Of a stretch of DNA of 64,000 bases, positions 54,888 to 64,000 are shown in pieces. The notes under the pieces were generated by a model that saw only the letters and a program-made list of their open reading frames with translations, was not told where the DNA came from and searched no databases. Both the position numbers and the translations under genes were made by a program. Origin of the DNA: Haliclona indistincta (taxonomy: Eukaryota; Porifera; Demospongiae; Haplosclerida; Chalinidae). The stretch is taken from contig OZ024785.1 of the NCBI GenBank assembly GCA_964017065.1, positions 14,153,592-14,217,591 of the forward strand, in the 5' to 3' direction. Positions within the stretch are counted from its first letter, which is position 1. Each line of letters starts with the position of its first letter.

Positions 54888-55444
54888 TCGTCATCTATCT
54901 ATTTTTCTATATGTCTCTTTTTGCTTTGAATTAAACTTTCCTTTTTCTTCACAGGACATGTGCTCGTGATTAGTCGACTGACCAGTTTCATACACTAAGG
55001 TAAACATCTCTCTCTCTCTGAATTCGTCCATCTATCTATTTTTCTATTTATGTCTCTTTTTACTAAATTTTCCTTTTTCTTCGCAGGACATGTGCTCGTG
55101 ATTAGATGACTGACCAGTTTCGTACACCAATTTAACATTCTCTTTCTCTCTCTTTCTCTATTCATCCATCTATCTATCTATTTTTCTATTTATGTCTCTT
55201 TTTACTAAATTTTCCTTTTTCTTCGCAGGACATGTGCTCGTGATTAGATGACTGACCAGTTTCGTACACCAATTCAACATTCTCTTTCTCTCTCTCTCTA
55301 TTCATCCATCTATCTATCTATTTTTCTATCTATGTCTTTTTTTCTTTGAATTAACTTTCTTATTTCTTCACAGAACATGTGGTCGTGTTTGGACGATTGA
55401 CACATTTCGTACACCGAGGCATGTCCAAACACTATCTTTGTCTC

Positions 55445-55523
<79 letters not shown>

Positions 55524-55640
55524 TCGTCCATCTATCTATTTTTCTATCTATATCTCTTTTTGTTTTGAATTATATTTTCCTTTTTCTTCACAGGACATGT
55601 GCTCGTGATTGGATGACTGACCTATATCTTACTCTAAGGT
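53985..55640 (+). repeat. tandem array of ten 45-nt exon-like modules separated by CT/TATC tracts
   Basis: Each unit has (CT)n, then TATTCGTCCATCTATCTATT-type sequence, TTTTGCTTTGAATTAAATTT, a CTTCACAG acceptor, a 45-nt core starting GACATGTGCTCGTGATT and a GTAAAC/GTGAAC donor. Cores: 54076-54120, 54265-54309, 54421-54465, 54630-54674, 54792-54836, 54955-54999, 55087, 55229, 55374 and 55594-55638. In the phase-1 frame cores 1, 2, 4, 9 and 10 are open (TCARD-type peptides of 15 residues) and the other five have TAG. Cores 7 and 8 have lost the GT donor and core 9 has GC. Copy lengths vary because of CT expansion. Confidence 0.9.
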
Positions 55641-55663
55641 ACGACCATTTTGGTCGTACCTTA
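55633..55663. repeat. perfect hairpin at the last module donor
   Basis: CTAAGGTACGACCA, a 3-base loop TTT, then TGGTCGTACCTTAG. It spans the end of the last 45-nt core and its GT donor, so in RNA it would bury the 5' splice site. Confidence 0.85.
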
Positions 55664-56370
55664 GCATCATTTTCATCTGTATAGCCTCGTTCTCAGGCCT
55701 ATGAAATAACTGCCGCGTGCATGTGTGTGGAGATCGCCATGTTTGTGCACATTTGCTTTGTTTATTTATTATATGGTACAGAAATAGGCAAGGTTAAAGG
55801 CGGAGTGATTCTGTTGCTGATAAAGAGAGAGAAAGCCTTGTCCTGACTTTAATATCAGCTTACAGCTTTGTCTGTGGACATGGTTTTATGCTAAAATTTG
55901 CTTTCTCCAATGTGCATCTCTCTCGATAGTAAGAGCTGTAGGTTATTGCTATCATGCTGTCCAAAACTTAAATGACTGGTAGAAAATTGGAACTCTAGAC
56001 TAACCATGGATAGCTCCTATAGCTTGGAGCAGCACACATACACTGTACTTGAGTCTATGACGAAGAGTAGATGTTAGAACGTCGAACACTAAACTTACTG
56101 GATGTAAGAATTCTACGTTGAGAGCCTATATCCCAATAAAGAAGAAGCTAAGAATTACAGTTAGGAAATGACAAGTGTTCGATATTATACCTTCATCTAT
56201 AGTATCTCTAGTTAAATGTCATTGTGTGATGAAATAAAAACATAATTGACCTATTAATTGATAGTCTGAATGTCCAATAATTTGTTTTATTTTATACAGA
56301 GTGTCTTTAAATGTAAACTGTCTTGTTGACAATCCTCAGTGACATCAAGATCTTATCTGATTCTCAGTCC
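55664..56370. other. no gene recognised
   Basis: No exon, domain or element seen on either strand. Confidence 0.5.
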
Positions 56371-56377
56371 ACTTAAG

Positions 56378-56868
56378 ACTCTATCGCTGCCCATACTCCG
56401 TCCTCCATTTCATCTCTTAAGACTCTATCACTGCCCATACTCTGTCCTCCATTTCATCTCTTAAGACTCTATCACTGCCCATACTCTGTCCTCCATTTCA
56501 TCTCTTAAGACTCTATCACTGCCCATACTCCTTCCTCTATTTCATCTCTATAAGACTCTATCGTTGCCCATACTCCGTCCTCCATTTCATCTCTTAAGAC
56601 TCTATCACTGCCCATACTCTGTCCTCCATTTCATCTCTTAAGACTCTATCACTGCCCATACTCCGTCCTCCATTTCATCTCTTAAGACTCTATCACTGCC
56701 CATACTCTGTCCTCCATTTCATCTCTTAAGACTCTATCACTGCCCATACTCTGTCCTCCATTTCATCTCTTAAGACTCTATCACTGCCCATACTCCTTCC
56801 TCTATTTCATCTCTATAAGACTCTATCACTGCCCATACTCCTTCCTCTATTTCATCTCTATAAGAGTC
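56378..56868. repeat. 44 bp tandem repeat, eleven copies
   Basis: Unit ACTCTATCACTGCCCATACT... with two variants: one ending TCTCTTAAG (44 bp) and one ending TCTCTATAAG with TTCCTCTATTT (45 bp). The second variant occupies copies 4, 10 and 11, so a higher-order block has been duplicated. Confidence 0.95.
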
Positions 56869-57025
56869 TCTCTCTGTTAGTCAGGAACTGCCTCTAATTA
56901 GAAAAAAAATACTTTGATATAATTATTTTTTTTGTAATAATACGTTTTAAAGAAAAATTTTAACAAGTCAACAACAATTTTAATAATTATCTAACTGGTT
57001 CACACCAGATGAATCACACCATATA

Positions 57026-57152
57026 CAGTGGAACAGTCCCACCACATTACCTGTGGATAGCCCACTATTACAAGTGTGAAAACCACAGAAGACTAAAATG
57101 GTGTGACTATCACACCAAATAAGGTGGGAAAATTGGTGGGAAAATCCCACTG
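57026..57152. mobile_element. 127 bp possible MITE with CAGTGG ends and TA flanks
   Basis: CAGTGGAACAGTCCCACCA at the left and (reversed) CAGTGGGATTTTCCCACCA at the right, with TA on each side (57024-57025 and 57153-57154). The 17/21 match including the TA is modest. No coding content. Confidence 0.45.
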
Positions 57153-57924
57153 TAGTTTTGTTGTTTCTATAGACAAAGTGATGCGTGTAATTAATCACAA
57201 TATTATAGTTATGAGTCTTGCTCGATGGACTAAGTTTGGTGTTAACAACAATGCCTTTTTCTATTTCCTGTGCCTGTATCATTAATGTTCCTTGAAATTC
57301 CGTATGCTGGATCACCGTATATTACTTATGGTTGACTGTTAAAACTGTTGGGATTGCTTTGGTCGAAGTGCAGCAAATCTGGAAAACCCATTTTTTTCAT
57401 TTGGGAACTTGCTTTTGAGCTCATGAAAAACGTACTTTAGATTGCTTAGCATCAATCACTTGTGAACATGTATACGGTTTTCTTGCTCTCCTATTGAAAC
57501 AAAATCTTTCTTGACCAAAAATCTTACTGAGTGGGCGGGTGAGTGGGTGGGTTGGTGAGTGAGTGAGGGAGCGAGCGAGTATAGGGTGAGTGAGTGAAGA
57601 TAGGGCCGGGTGCATGGGATTTTAATTTACTTATATTGTGGGTGAGCAAGTGTGAGTTGGCAGTGGAAGAGAGGGAGGGAGAAAGGAGAGAGCGAGGGAA
57701 GGGATTGTATGTAGATTGAGTGAATGGGTATAGGTGAATGAAGTTTGTTGAAGTGCATTTGCGAATTAATGGTTGAGTGAGCCAGAGTAGGTAGGTGAGT
57801 GGGGTGATCATGAGTAGGTGAGTGATTGAAGTGAGTGAGTCAGTGTGTAGTTGGGAGTGAGTGAGTGGGAGAGGATTAAATAATGGTACTGGTGGGTAAA
57901 GAGTGAGTGATTAAAGTGGGTGGG

Positions 57925-58094
57925 TGTAATGTATTTACAAGAACCTTGTGTGTATCATAGACTTACTGCCGTCACATTGTCTTATGCTTGTATTTCATTG
58001 TTCACTGTCATAATATAAATACTCATGCCCTAACAAAACAATCAGACTTTGATACACTGTCTTTGTCAATGACCTGCGTTCTCGGTACTTAACA
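57925..58094 (+). repeat. 5' LTR, 170 bp
   Basis: Begins TGTAATG and ends TTAACA. Identical to the 3' LTR except at the position 8 bases from its end (G here, A there). An ATATAAATA box at about 58012-58020 could serve as TATA element. Confidence 0.95.
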
Positions 58095-58110
58095 TTGGCG
58101 ACGAGGATGG
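58095..58110 (+). promoter_or_regulatory. putative primer-binding site
   Basis: TTGGCGACGAGGATGG lies directly after the 5' LTR, where minus-strand priming occurs in LTR elements. I do not assign the tRNA. It overlaps the gag ATG at 58107. Confidence 0.6.
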
Positions 58111-58810
58111 CGGGATACTTGGGCAATATAGCCGAGTTTCGTTCAGACGCAGAATCTATTTCTGCCTACTTGGAGAGAATGGACATATTCGGGCCTCTCA
58201 GCTAATGGAATTGAGACAGACAAACGTGTGGCGGTGTTTCTTTCGCTGGTCGGAGGAGACACCTTTGGACTATTGCGTAACCTGTGCTCTCCAGCGAAGC
58301 CTCAGGACAAGTCATATACTGACTTATCGCAGTTGCTAACCAAGCATTTCAGTCCAGAGCCTTTGGTGATAGCAGAAAGATTCCATTTTCACCGGAGGGA
58401 GCAGGGAGTAGAAGAATCCATTTCAGTCTACGTCGCGGAACTCAGGCGTTTAGCGTCGTCTTGTAAATTCAAAGACTGAAGACTATCTGGAGGAAGCTCT
58501 TCGTGACCGTTTTGTCTGTGGACTTAGGAGTGAAGCAATTCAGCGACACTTGCTCTCTCAACGAAATTTGACTCTTAAAATTGCTGTCGATTCAGCCCTG
58601 GCTATGGAGGCTGCTGAGAAGAACGCAAAAGCCTTGAAATCTGATTCTGCCTTGGGAATTCAGAAGCTTCAGAGTAATGCAAGAGGCCGTCATAGCGGTC
58701 CTTGTTATCGCTGTGGCAGAGGAGAACACAATCCAGCCGAGTGTCGGTTCAAGAACGCAAGATGTCATCGCTGCGGGAAGATTGGACATATCGCGCCAGT
58801 CTGTCGGTCA
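58107..58810 (+). pseudogene. gypsy gag, frameshifted twice
   Basis: Starts MAGYLGNIAEFRSDAESISA and stops at TAA 58203 in that frame. Continues in another frame (NGIETDKRVAVFLSLVGGDT, ERFHFHRREQGVEESISVYV) to a TGA at 58477. A third frame holds YLEEALRDRFVCGLRSEAI and two zinc knuckles CYRCGRGEHNPAEC and CHRCGKIGHIAPVC (C-x2-C-x4-H-x4-C). Each break is a small indel. Gag would form the particle and bind RNA through the knuckles. It runs in frame into protease without a programmed shift. Confidence 0.9.
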
Positions 58811-61800
58811 GCTCCGTCAAGAAAGAATGACGGCTCTAAGAGCAAGTTTCGTGACCGTTCCTGGAGACAGAATCAAATGGAAGAAGCGAGTGGCAGTGAT
58901 GACTCTGAAGACCTGGCTGTGAAACGAATTTTTGCAGTGGGATCCAAAGCAGCCAGTGATCCAATAAAGGTACAACTGACCATCAATGAACATCCACTTG
59001 TCATGGAGTTAGATACGGGTGCAGCTGTTTCCATTATCTCACAAAGTCAGCAGGAGAAGGAGCTGCCTGATATCAAGTTATCACCATGCAACATCAGACT
59101 GAAGACGTATACTGGAGAGCGTATGCACGTGGTGGGAGAAGCAGCTGTGGAGATCTGTTGTAATCAGCAGAAAGAAACTCTACCATTGATCGTGGTGACT
59201 GGGAATGGCCCTTCTTTGTTTGGTCGAAATTGGTTATGCAAGATTCGTCTTGATTGGAAATCGATTGGATCCATTAGAACTGCATCACAACGTACATTGC
59301 AAGAGCTACTCTCGAAACATGCAGAGGTGTTCGCAGGAGATTTGGGGAAGATGAAATCGGTAAAAGTTAAGCTCCACGTCAAGTCAGATGCTCAGCCGAA
59401 GTTCTTCAAGCCTCGTTCTGTTCCTCTGGCTATTAAACCTGCTATTGATGAGGAGCTAGACAGACTGGAAGCTGAGGGCATTCTGAAGAAGGTACCAACT
59501 AGTGACTGGGCTGCGCCGATTGTGACTGTCCCTAAGAAGGATGGCAAGTTTAGAATTTGCGGTGACTTTAAAGTAACTGTTAATCCAGTACTTAATATTG
59601 AGCACTATCCTCTCCCCAAGCCCCAGGACCTGTTTGCATCTCTGGCTGGAGGACAGAAGTTCTCGAAATTGGACCTAAATCAAGCGTACCTGCAGATTCC
59701 ACTAGAGGAAGAGAGTCAGAAATATGTCACTGTGAATACTCATCGTGGTCTCTATATAGGTATACCCGTCTACCATTTGGTATCTCCACAGCACCAGCAG
59801 TGTTTCAGAAGGCAATGGACACGATGCTTCAAGGCCTTTCTGGTGTTGTTTGCTATTTGGATGACATTTTAGTCACAGGAGAAGATGATGAGAGCCACTT
59901 ACGGAATTTGCAGCGTGTTCTGGAGCGCATTCAGTCAGAAGGGTTGAGACTCAAAAAGTCTAAGTGTTCGTTCCTGCAGTCAAGTGTTGAATACCTGGGT
60001 CATCGCGTCGATGCTGAGGGGTTACATCCTACTACAGACAAACTTAATGCTGTGCTAGATGCTCCTGTACCTAAGAATGTTCGAGAACTTAGGTCGTTTC
60101 TGGGTCTACTCAACTATTACTCCAGTTTTATACCTAACCTCTCGTCTCTTCTTCATCCACTCAATAGGTTATTGTCTAAAGACAGCAAGTGGAAGTGGAC
60201 TTCGGAGTGTGACTCAGTATTTCAAGCAGCCAAGAAGAGCTTAACTTCATCAAGTGTTTTGGTGCACTACAATCCAGATCTTCCGCTCCGTGTGGCTGCT
60301 GATGCGTCATCTCATGGACTGGGTGCTGTTCTATCCCATGTTATGCTTGATCTCTCAGAGCGCCCTATTGCTTATGCATCCCGTTCTCTTTCCACTACAG
60401 AAAAAAAATATGCACAAGTGGAAAAAGAAGCCCTGGCTCTGATCTGTGCTGTGAAGAAGTTTCATCAGTACCTCTATGGTAGAGTTTTTACTCTCTTTAC
60501 GGATCATAAGCCATTGTTGGTCATTCTCGGACCTAAGAAGGGAATTCCCTCTCTAGCAGCAGCTCGTCTTCAACGCTGGGCTGTACTACTTTCAGCCTAT
60601 TCATATCAGATTGAGTACAAGTCATCTGATAAGCATGGGAACGCTGATGCATTGTCTAGACTACCATTGCCAAATTGTCCATCTGACCTGCCAGATGCAG
60701 CAACCTGTTTTAATATTGGTCAGATACATGCATTGCCAGACACTACTACTGCTGATATGATCCAGTCTACCACTCGTACAGATCCTATTTTGTCTAAAGT
60801 GCTGCTGTTTTCAAGAATAGGATGGCCGACAGAAGTTGCTGATAATCTCAAGCCTTTCTTCATTCGTCGATCAGAGCTGACTATCGAAGGAGGGTGCTTA
60901 TTGTGGGGAACAAGGGTCATCATTCCTCAACGCTTGAGAGAGCCGATGTTGCAGGAGTTGCATAGAGATCATCCAGGAGTAGTTCGCATGAAGAGTGTTG
61001 CTAGGAGTCATGTCTGGTGGCCTGGATTGGATAAAGACTTAGAGCTGTTAGCAAGATCATGTCGAGCCTGCAAGGAAGTGAAACAAGCTCAACTTACAGT
61101 ACCACTCCACCCATGGGTCTGGCCGACACTACCATGGCAGAGAATACACATTGATTTCGCAGGCCCCTTTCTGGGTCAACACTATTTGTTGGTGGTTGAT
61201 GCTCATTCAAAATGGCCAGAAATATTTGAGATGAAGTCTACTACTGCCGACAAAACCATCACTATTCTTAGACATTTATTTGCTCGGTTTGGTCTTCCTC
61301 ATCAGGTGGTCTCTGATAATGGCCCCCAGTTTACATCAGAAGAATTCAAGCTCTTCATGCAATCAAATGGAATCAAGCATATTCGCTCTACTCCATACCA
61401 TCCAGCAACTAATGGAGCTGTGGAACGGTTGGTTAGAACTTTCAAGGAGGCAATGAAGGCAGGACAGTATGATCGACTTCCTGCACAACATCGATTGCAG
61501 AACTTCCTATTGACTTACCGCTCCACTCCTCACTCTACAACTGGCGAGTCTCCATCTTCGTTGTTTTTGGGTCGTCATTTCCGTACTAGATTAGACCTAA
61601 TTCGACCATCAGTGGAGAAGAGGGTGATGGACAAACAAGCTACTCAGAAACATTTCCATGACCAGCATTCACGAATGCGAGAACTAAAATCAGGAGATGA
61701 GGTGTTGGTGAAAGGTCGCTCTGATTGGATCCCTGGAGTTATTGAGAAGCGTCTAGGCCCTACTACTTATTGGGTGAAACTCAGTGACGGGAGAATGTGG

Positions 61801-62130
61801 AGACGCCATATTGAGTTGTTGAAATGGCTTCCAAGGAGAGACATAGAGTCAACAGCTTCTGCTAAAGATAAGGAAGTCTCTGTTCCTTTCTTTCCGCTTG
61901 TTGAGAGAACCTCTGAGCCTACTGCCTCTCCATCTGGGCTACCCAATACTCCTGCTGTTCAATCCTCACTAGATCCTGCTGCTCCATCTTTTACTCCTGC
62001 TGCCTCCACTATTCCTCCTGCTGTTTCCACCACTAACCCTCTTCCTCCTCCTGCTTCTTCCTCCTTTCGATATCCCAGAAGAATTCGAAGAGAACCAGAT
62101 CGCTATTGTGATTCATATATGCACACTTGA
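58811..62130 (+). pseudogene. gypsy pol: protease, RT, RNase H, integrase
   Basis: Protease LDTGAAVSII (about 59009). RT starts near AEGILKKVPTSDWAAPIVTV and KDGKFRICGDF; after a 2-base lesion near 59755 the frame changes and continues FQKAMDTM, V-C-Y-L-D-D (catalytic YLDD). RNase H: AADASSHGLGAV, ALICAVKKF, LFTDHKPL. Integrase: HHCC around HRDHPGVVRMKSV and SCRAC, core Asp in HIDFAGPF, VVSDNGPQFTSEEF, NGAVERLVR (Glu). GPY/F at WIPGVIEKRLGPTTYWVKL. The C-terminus is Pro/Ser/Thr-rich. The second ORF (59800-62130) is open for 776 codons. Confidence 0.95.
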
Positions 62131-62138
62131 TTTTTGAC

Positions 62139-62149
62139 AAAGGAAGAGA
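62139..62149 (+). promoter_or_regulatory. polypurine tract
   Basis: AAAGGAAGAGA ends exactly at the base before the 3' LTR, the position used for plus-strand priming. Confidence 0.85.
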
Positions 62150-62319
62150 TGTAATGTATTTACAAGAACCTTGTGTGTATCATAGACTTACTGCCGTCAC
62201 ATTGTCTTATGCTTGTATTTCATTGTTCACTGTCATAATATAAATACTCATGCCCTAACAAAACAATCAGACTTTGATACACTGTCTTTGTCAATGACCT
62301 GCGTTCTCGATACTTAACA
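62150..62319 (+). repeat. 3' LTR, 170 bp
   Basis: One difference in 170 bp from the 5' LTR. Followed by the GTGGG target duplication. Confidence 0.95.
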
Positions 62320-63283
62320 GTGGGTGAGTGAATCAGTGTTGGGAGGTATATTGATGTGGCGATGAATAAAGTGGCAGTAGTGGGTAAATGATCGGTAGGT
62401 AGGCTAATGCCAAGTAACATTTTGAACACATCCATTTTCATTGTAACTGTGGTAGTGATGAGTACTTGATGTTGGAGTAGTTGCTGTGGCTTTATCAGCT
62501 TACCAGCTAAGAAAAGAAAGTATGTCGCAGTGCTTATTACAATAGCTCAACCCAGTGTTGTTGTGCATGATCAAAACTAGTAGTCCTGTTGCTGAACTTC
62601 ATGTACAAAATTATGAATACAATAGTTATGTCATTAAAGTATCAGGATAGTAATTACGAATAAGCAGTCAAACCAATCTATTTCCATGATGCTTATTGTT
62701 GTTCAGAGCTGATATGCTATTAGATCATTTTTTTAATTATGCTATATTAAAAAAAAAGAAAGTACGTCGCAGTGCCTTTTACAATATTGCTCATCCCAGT
62801 GTTGTCGGGCATGATCAAAGACACTATTAAATCTGTTAGTACACTCCTTAGTCTTCAACTTCACTTTTGCTCACTCTCCAATCTCCTCATTTTTGCTGTC
62901 TCTGTCTTCCTTTCTTTCTCTTCTCTCAGGATAATTTAGCGATCAAGAGATCGAAGTTCATAAGTGGGCGTTCACTGACTCTACCCATACTTAAATTGAT
63001 ACTGATTGTGTCACTTGGGAAATTAAAGATTCAAGCACGAGTTTATAGTGATAGAGAATGACAATTATTACAAAGAAATGTTACTTTTGCAATCATACAC
63101 AAAGAGATCTATGATTTTATAAGCAGATGTATTTTCAACTCATTAATTTTCTCTGAAATAATAATTATAGTGTTTATCAGAATCATCAATGAGTGCCGGA
63201 ATCATAACTGAATAAAAAATTATGTTAAGTAAAGAATGTGAAGATCAGAAATAGTTACAACGTTGATTGTCCAGGAGAAAGTG

Positions 63284-64000
63284 GCCTCCTGTAAAATCCG
63301 GAATTGCGGAATTCCGCCCGGAATTCCGGATGTCAAAATTTGTATGATAACGGAGAAAAAATTGAGGGAGAAACGACGCTCGCTCTGACTCGCCCAGCGT
63401 GGAGTACTGTAGCACGCGAAGAGAAAAGGTCGAAGTACAACGATAGCCGGTCCTGGCATGGAGTAGTAATCCGCGCATGCAGACTCAGTTCCGTTAAGTT
63501 CGTGCTACAAAAATGGCTCGGTGTCAAGGAATGACCGTGAGGCTAACTCGGCTACGTAGCTGTACTTATCGAGGCAACACTACACGAACTCCCTGCGTTG
63601 TAGTGTGGCATTGTACGGTGGGCAAGACTAGCCTAGTTAGCTGACGGCTGCAGAAAACCAAAATTATAAGCTCACTAGGCTGCCTCGGCATCGCCGGAGC
63701 GAGACTACACTGAACACTCAGTAGCCAAGAACATTTACTAGCTGGCTCGGAGCTGGCTTGATTATATTCTCCATTCAGCAACTCAGAGTTGTAAGTTAAA
63801 AGCGTTCGCTAGCTCGAAATCCATGACGATAGGCTAGTCTCGCTGGAAGGTCTGGCCAGCGAGAGGCTAGTTAAGCGAGCGCGGCACGTGAACCTCTGCC
63901 CATGTCACCGTGGCGTTGCCTTCGCTATTCTTCAGCACTCAGACTATAGTCTTACCGCTGAGAACAGCATTGAGTATGCACGCGCGTCTTAAATTGCTGC
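63284..64000. other. unassigned, GC-richer end of window
   Basis: Starts with a GGAATTCCG-rich palindromic stretch (63296-63330). A 43-codon frame from ATG 63513 (MARCQGMTVRLTRLRS...) has a GTGAGG donor-like site after eight codons. CpG frequency rises toward the end, which may be the promoter side of a gene outside the window. No domain recognised. Confidence 0.35.

Larger units (their letters stand above)
57925..62319 (+). mobile_element. Ty3/gypsy LTR retrotransposon, structurally complete
   Basis: Two 170 bp LTRs (TGTAATG...TTAACA), a 5 bp target duplication GTGGG (57920-57924 and 62320-62324), a primer-binding position right after the 5' LTR, gag-pol coding and a polypurine tract before the 3' LTR. 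Domain order is gag knuckles, protease, RT, RNase H, integrase, GPY/F: the Ty3/gypsy order. Three frame lesions (about 58200, 58470 and 59760) disable the polyprotein. No env or chromodomain is seen. Confidence 0.95.
57530..63283. repeat. dispersed repeat, copy C, split by the gypsy insertion
   Basis: 57530-57924 and 62320-63283 together reproduce copy A (850-2130) in order. The break falls inside the GTGGGTGA repeat where the 5 bp GTGGG is doubled. A TGATGTTGGAGTAGTTGC insert near 62467 and a block of about 170 bp at 62575-62760 are specific to this copy. Confidence 0.85.

Noticed and set aside
54076..55638. CRISPR-like array (regular repeats with spacers)
   Set aside because: The genome is eukaryotic, the spacers are CT/TATC simple sequence and the repeats carry splice-site signals.
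56378..56868. CRISPR-like array with 44 bp period
   Set aside because: There are no unique spacers; the units are head-to-tail copies.
58592..58789. Minus-strand ORFs inside the gypsy element
   Set aside because: Shadows of the plus-strand gag-pol frames.

Overview
This 64 kb window is nuclear DNA from an animal, most likely a sponge (Porifera). The evidence is the gene style: small exons with GT-AG introns of about 60-400 bp, a TGF-beta-receptor-like kinase, a TKL/IRAK-like kinase with the catalytic sequence HHDINSPN, HIRAN and RecQ-like transposon-linked proteins, and BEL/Pao, Ty3/gypsy, piggyBac, hAT, Mutator-like, Tc1-like and Crypton relics. The sponge call is an inference from recalled family resemblance. 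There is no rRNA, tRNA, CRISPR array or bacterial operon structure. A run of exactly 200 N (7775-7974) is a scaffolding placeholder.

Layout. 1-11 kb: dispersed and tandem repeats, a complete small hAT element with target duplication (3803-4425), a BED-finger hAT cut by the assembly gap, a foldback element (8702-8932) and a CTG tract of 43 uninterrupted units (10359-10487). 11.7-17.9 kb, mostly minus strand: exon pieces with HECT, integrase and CCHC zinc-knuckle coding, a LINE 3' fragment, a decayed TKL kinase (15178-16260), a gypsy protease fragment and a plus-strand Tc1-like transposase that has lost its second catalytic Asp. 18-25 kb: two unrecognised multi-exon minus-strand genes, duplicated TGF-beta-receptor exons, an 890 bp near-perfect palindrome (21967-22858) and a tandem duplication carrying near-identical ORFs. 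25-33 kb: piggyBac and a broken BEL/Pao element. 34.0-35.5 kb: a TIR element with TA target duplication that carries a HIRAN-domain gene. 37-43 kb: RecQ-like and other transposon-derived coding relics. 44-51 kb: a TGF-beta-receptor-like kinase, Crypton, BEL and piggyBac pieces, an acidic multi-exon gene whose last exon runs into a TIR element, and a Mutator-like transposase. 52-57 kb: a second hAT, palindromes, and an array of ten 45-nt exon-like modules separated by CT tracts. 57.5-63.3 kb: a young Ty3/gypsy element (57925-62319; 170 bp LTRs differing at one base; 5 bp target duplication) inserted into a 1.3 kb dispersed repeat that also occurs at 850-2130 and, in part, 49370-50150.

The window is mainly a graveyard of mobile elements with a few possibly working host genes: the unknown gene at 22894-23694, the HIRAN gene, the acidic gene at 47577-48378 and the TGF-beta-receptor-like kinase. 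Almost every recognisable element ORF is frameshifted or stopped. The genes do not form a pathway. The shared theme is insertion, duplication and exon capture. The two observations most worth following are the micro-exon array (54076-55638) and the HIRAN-carrying TIR element (34022-35528).
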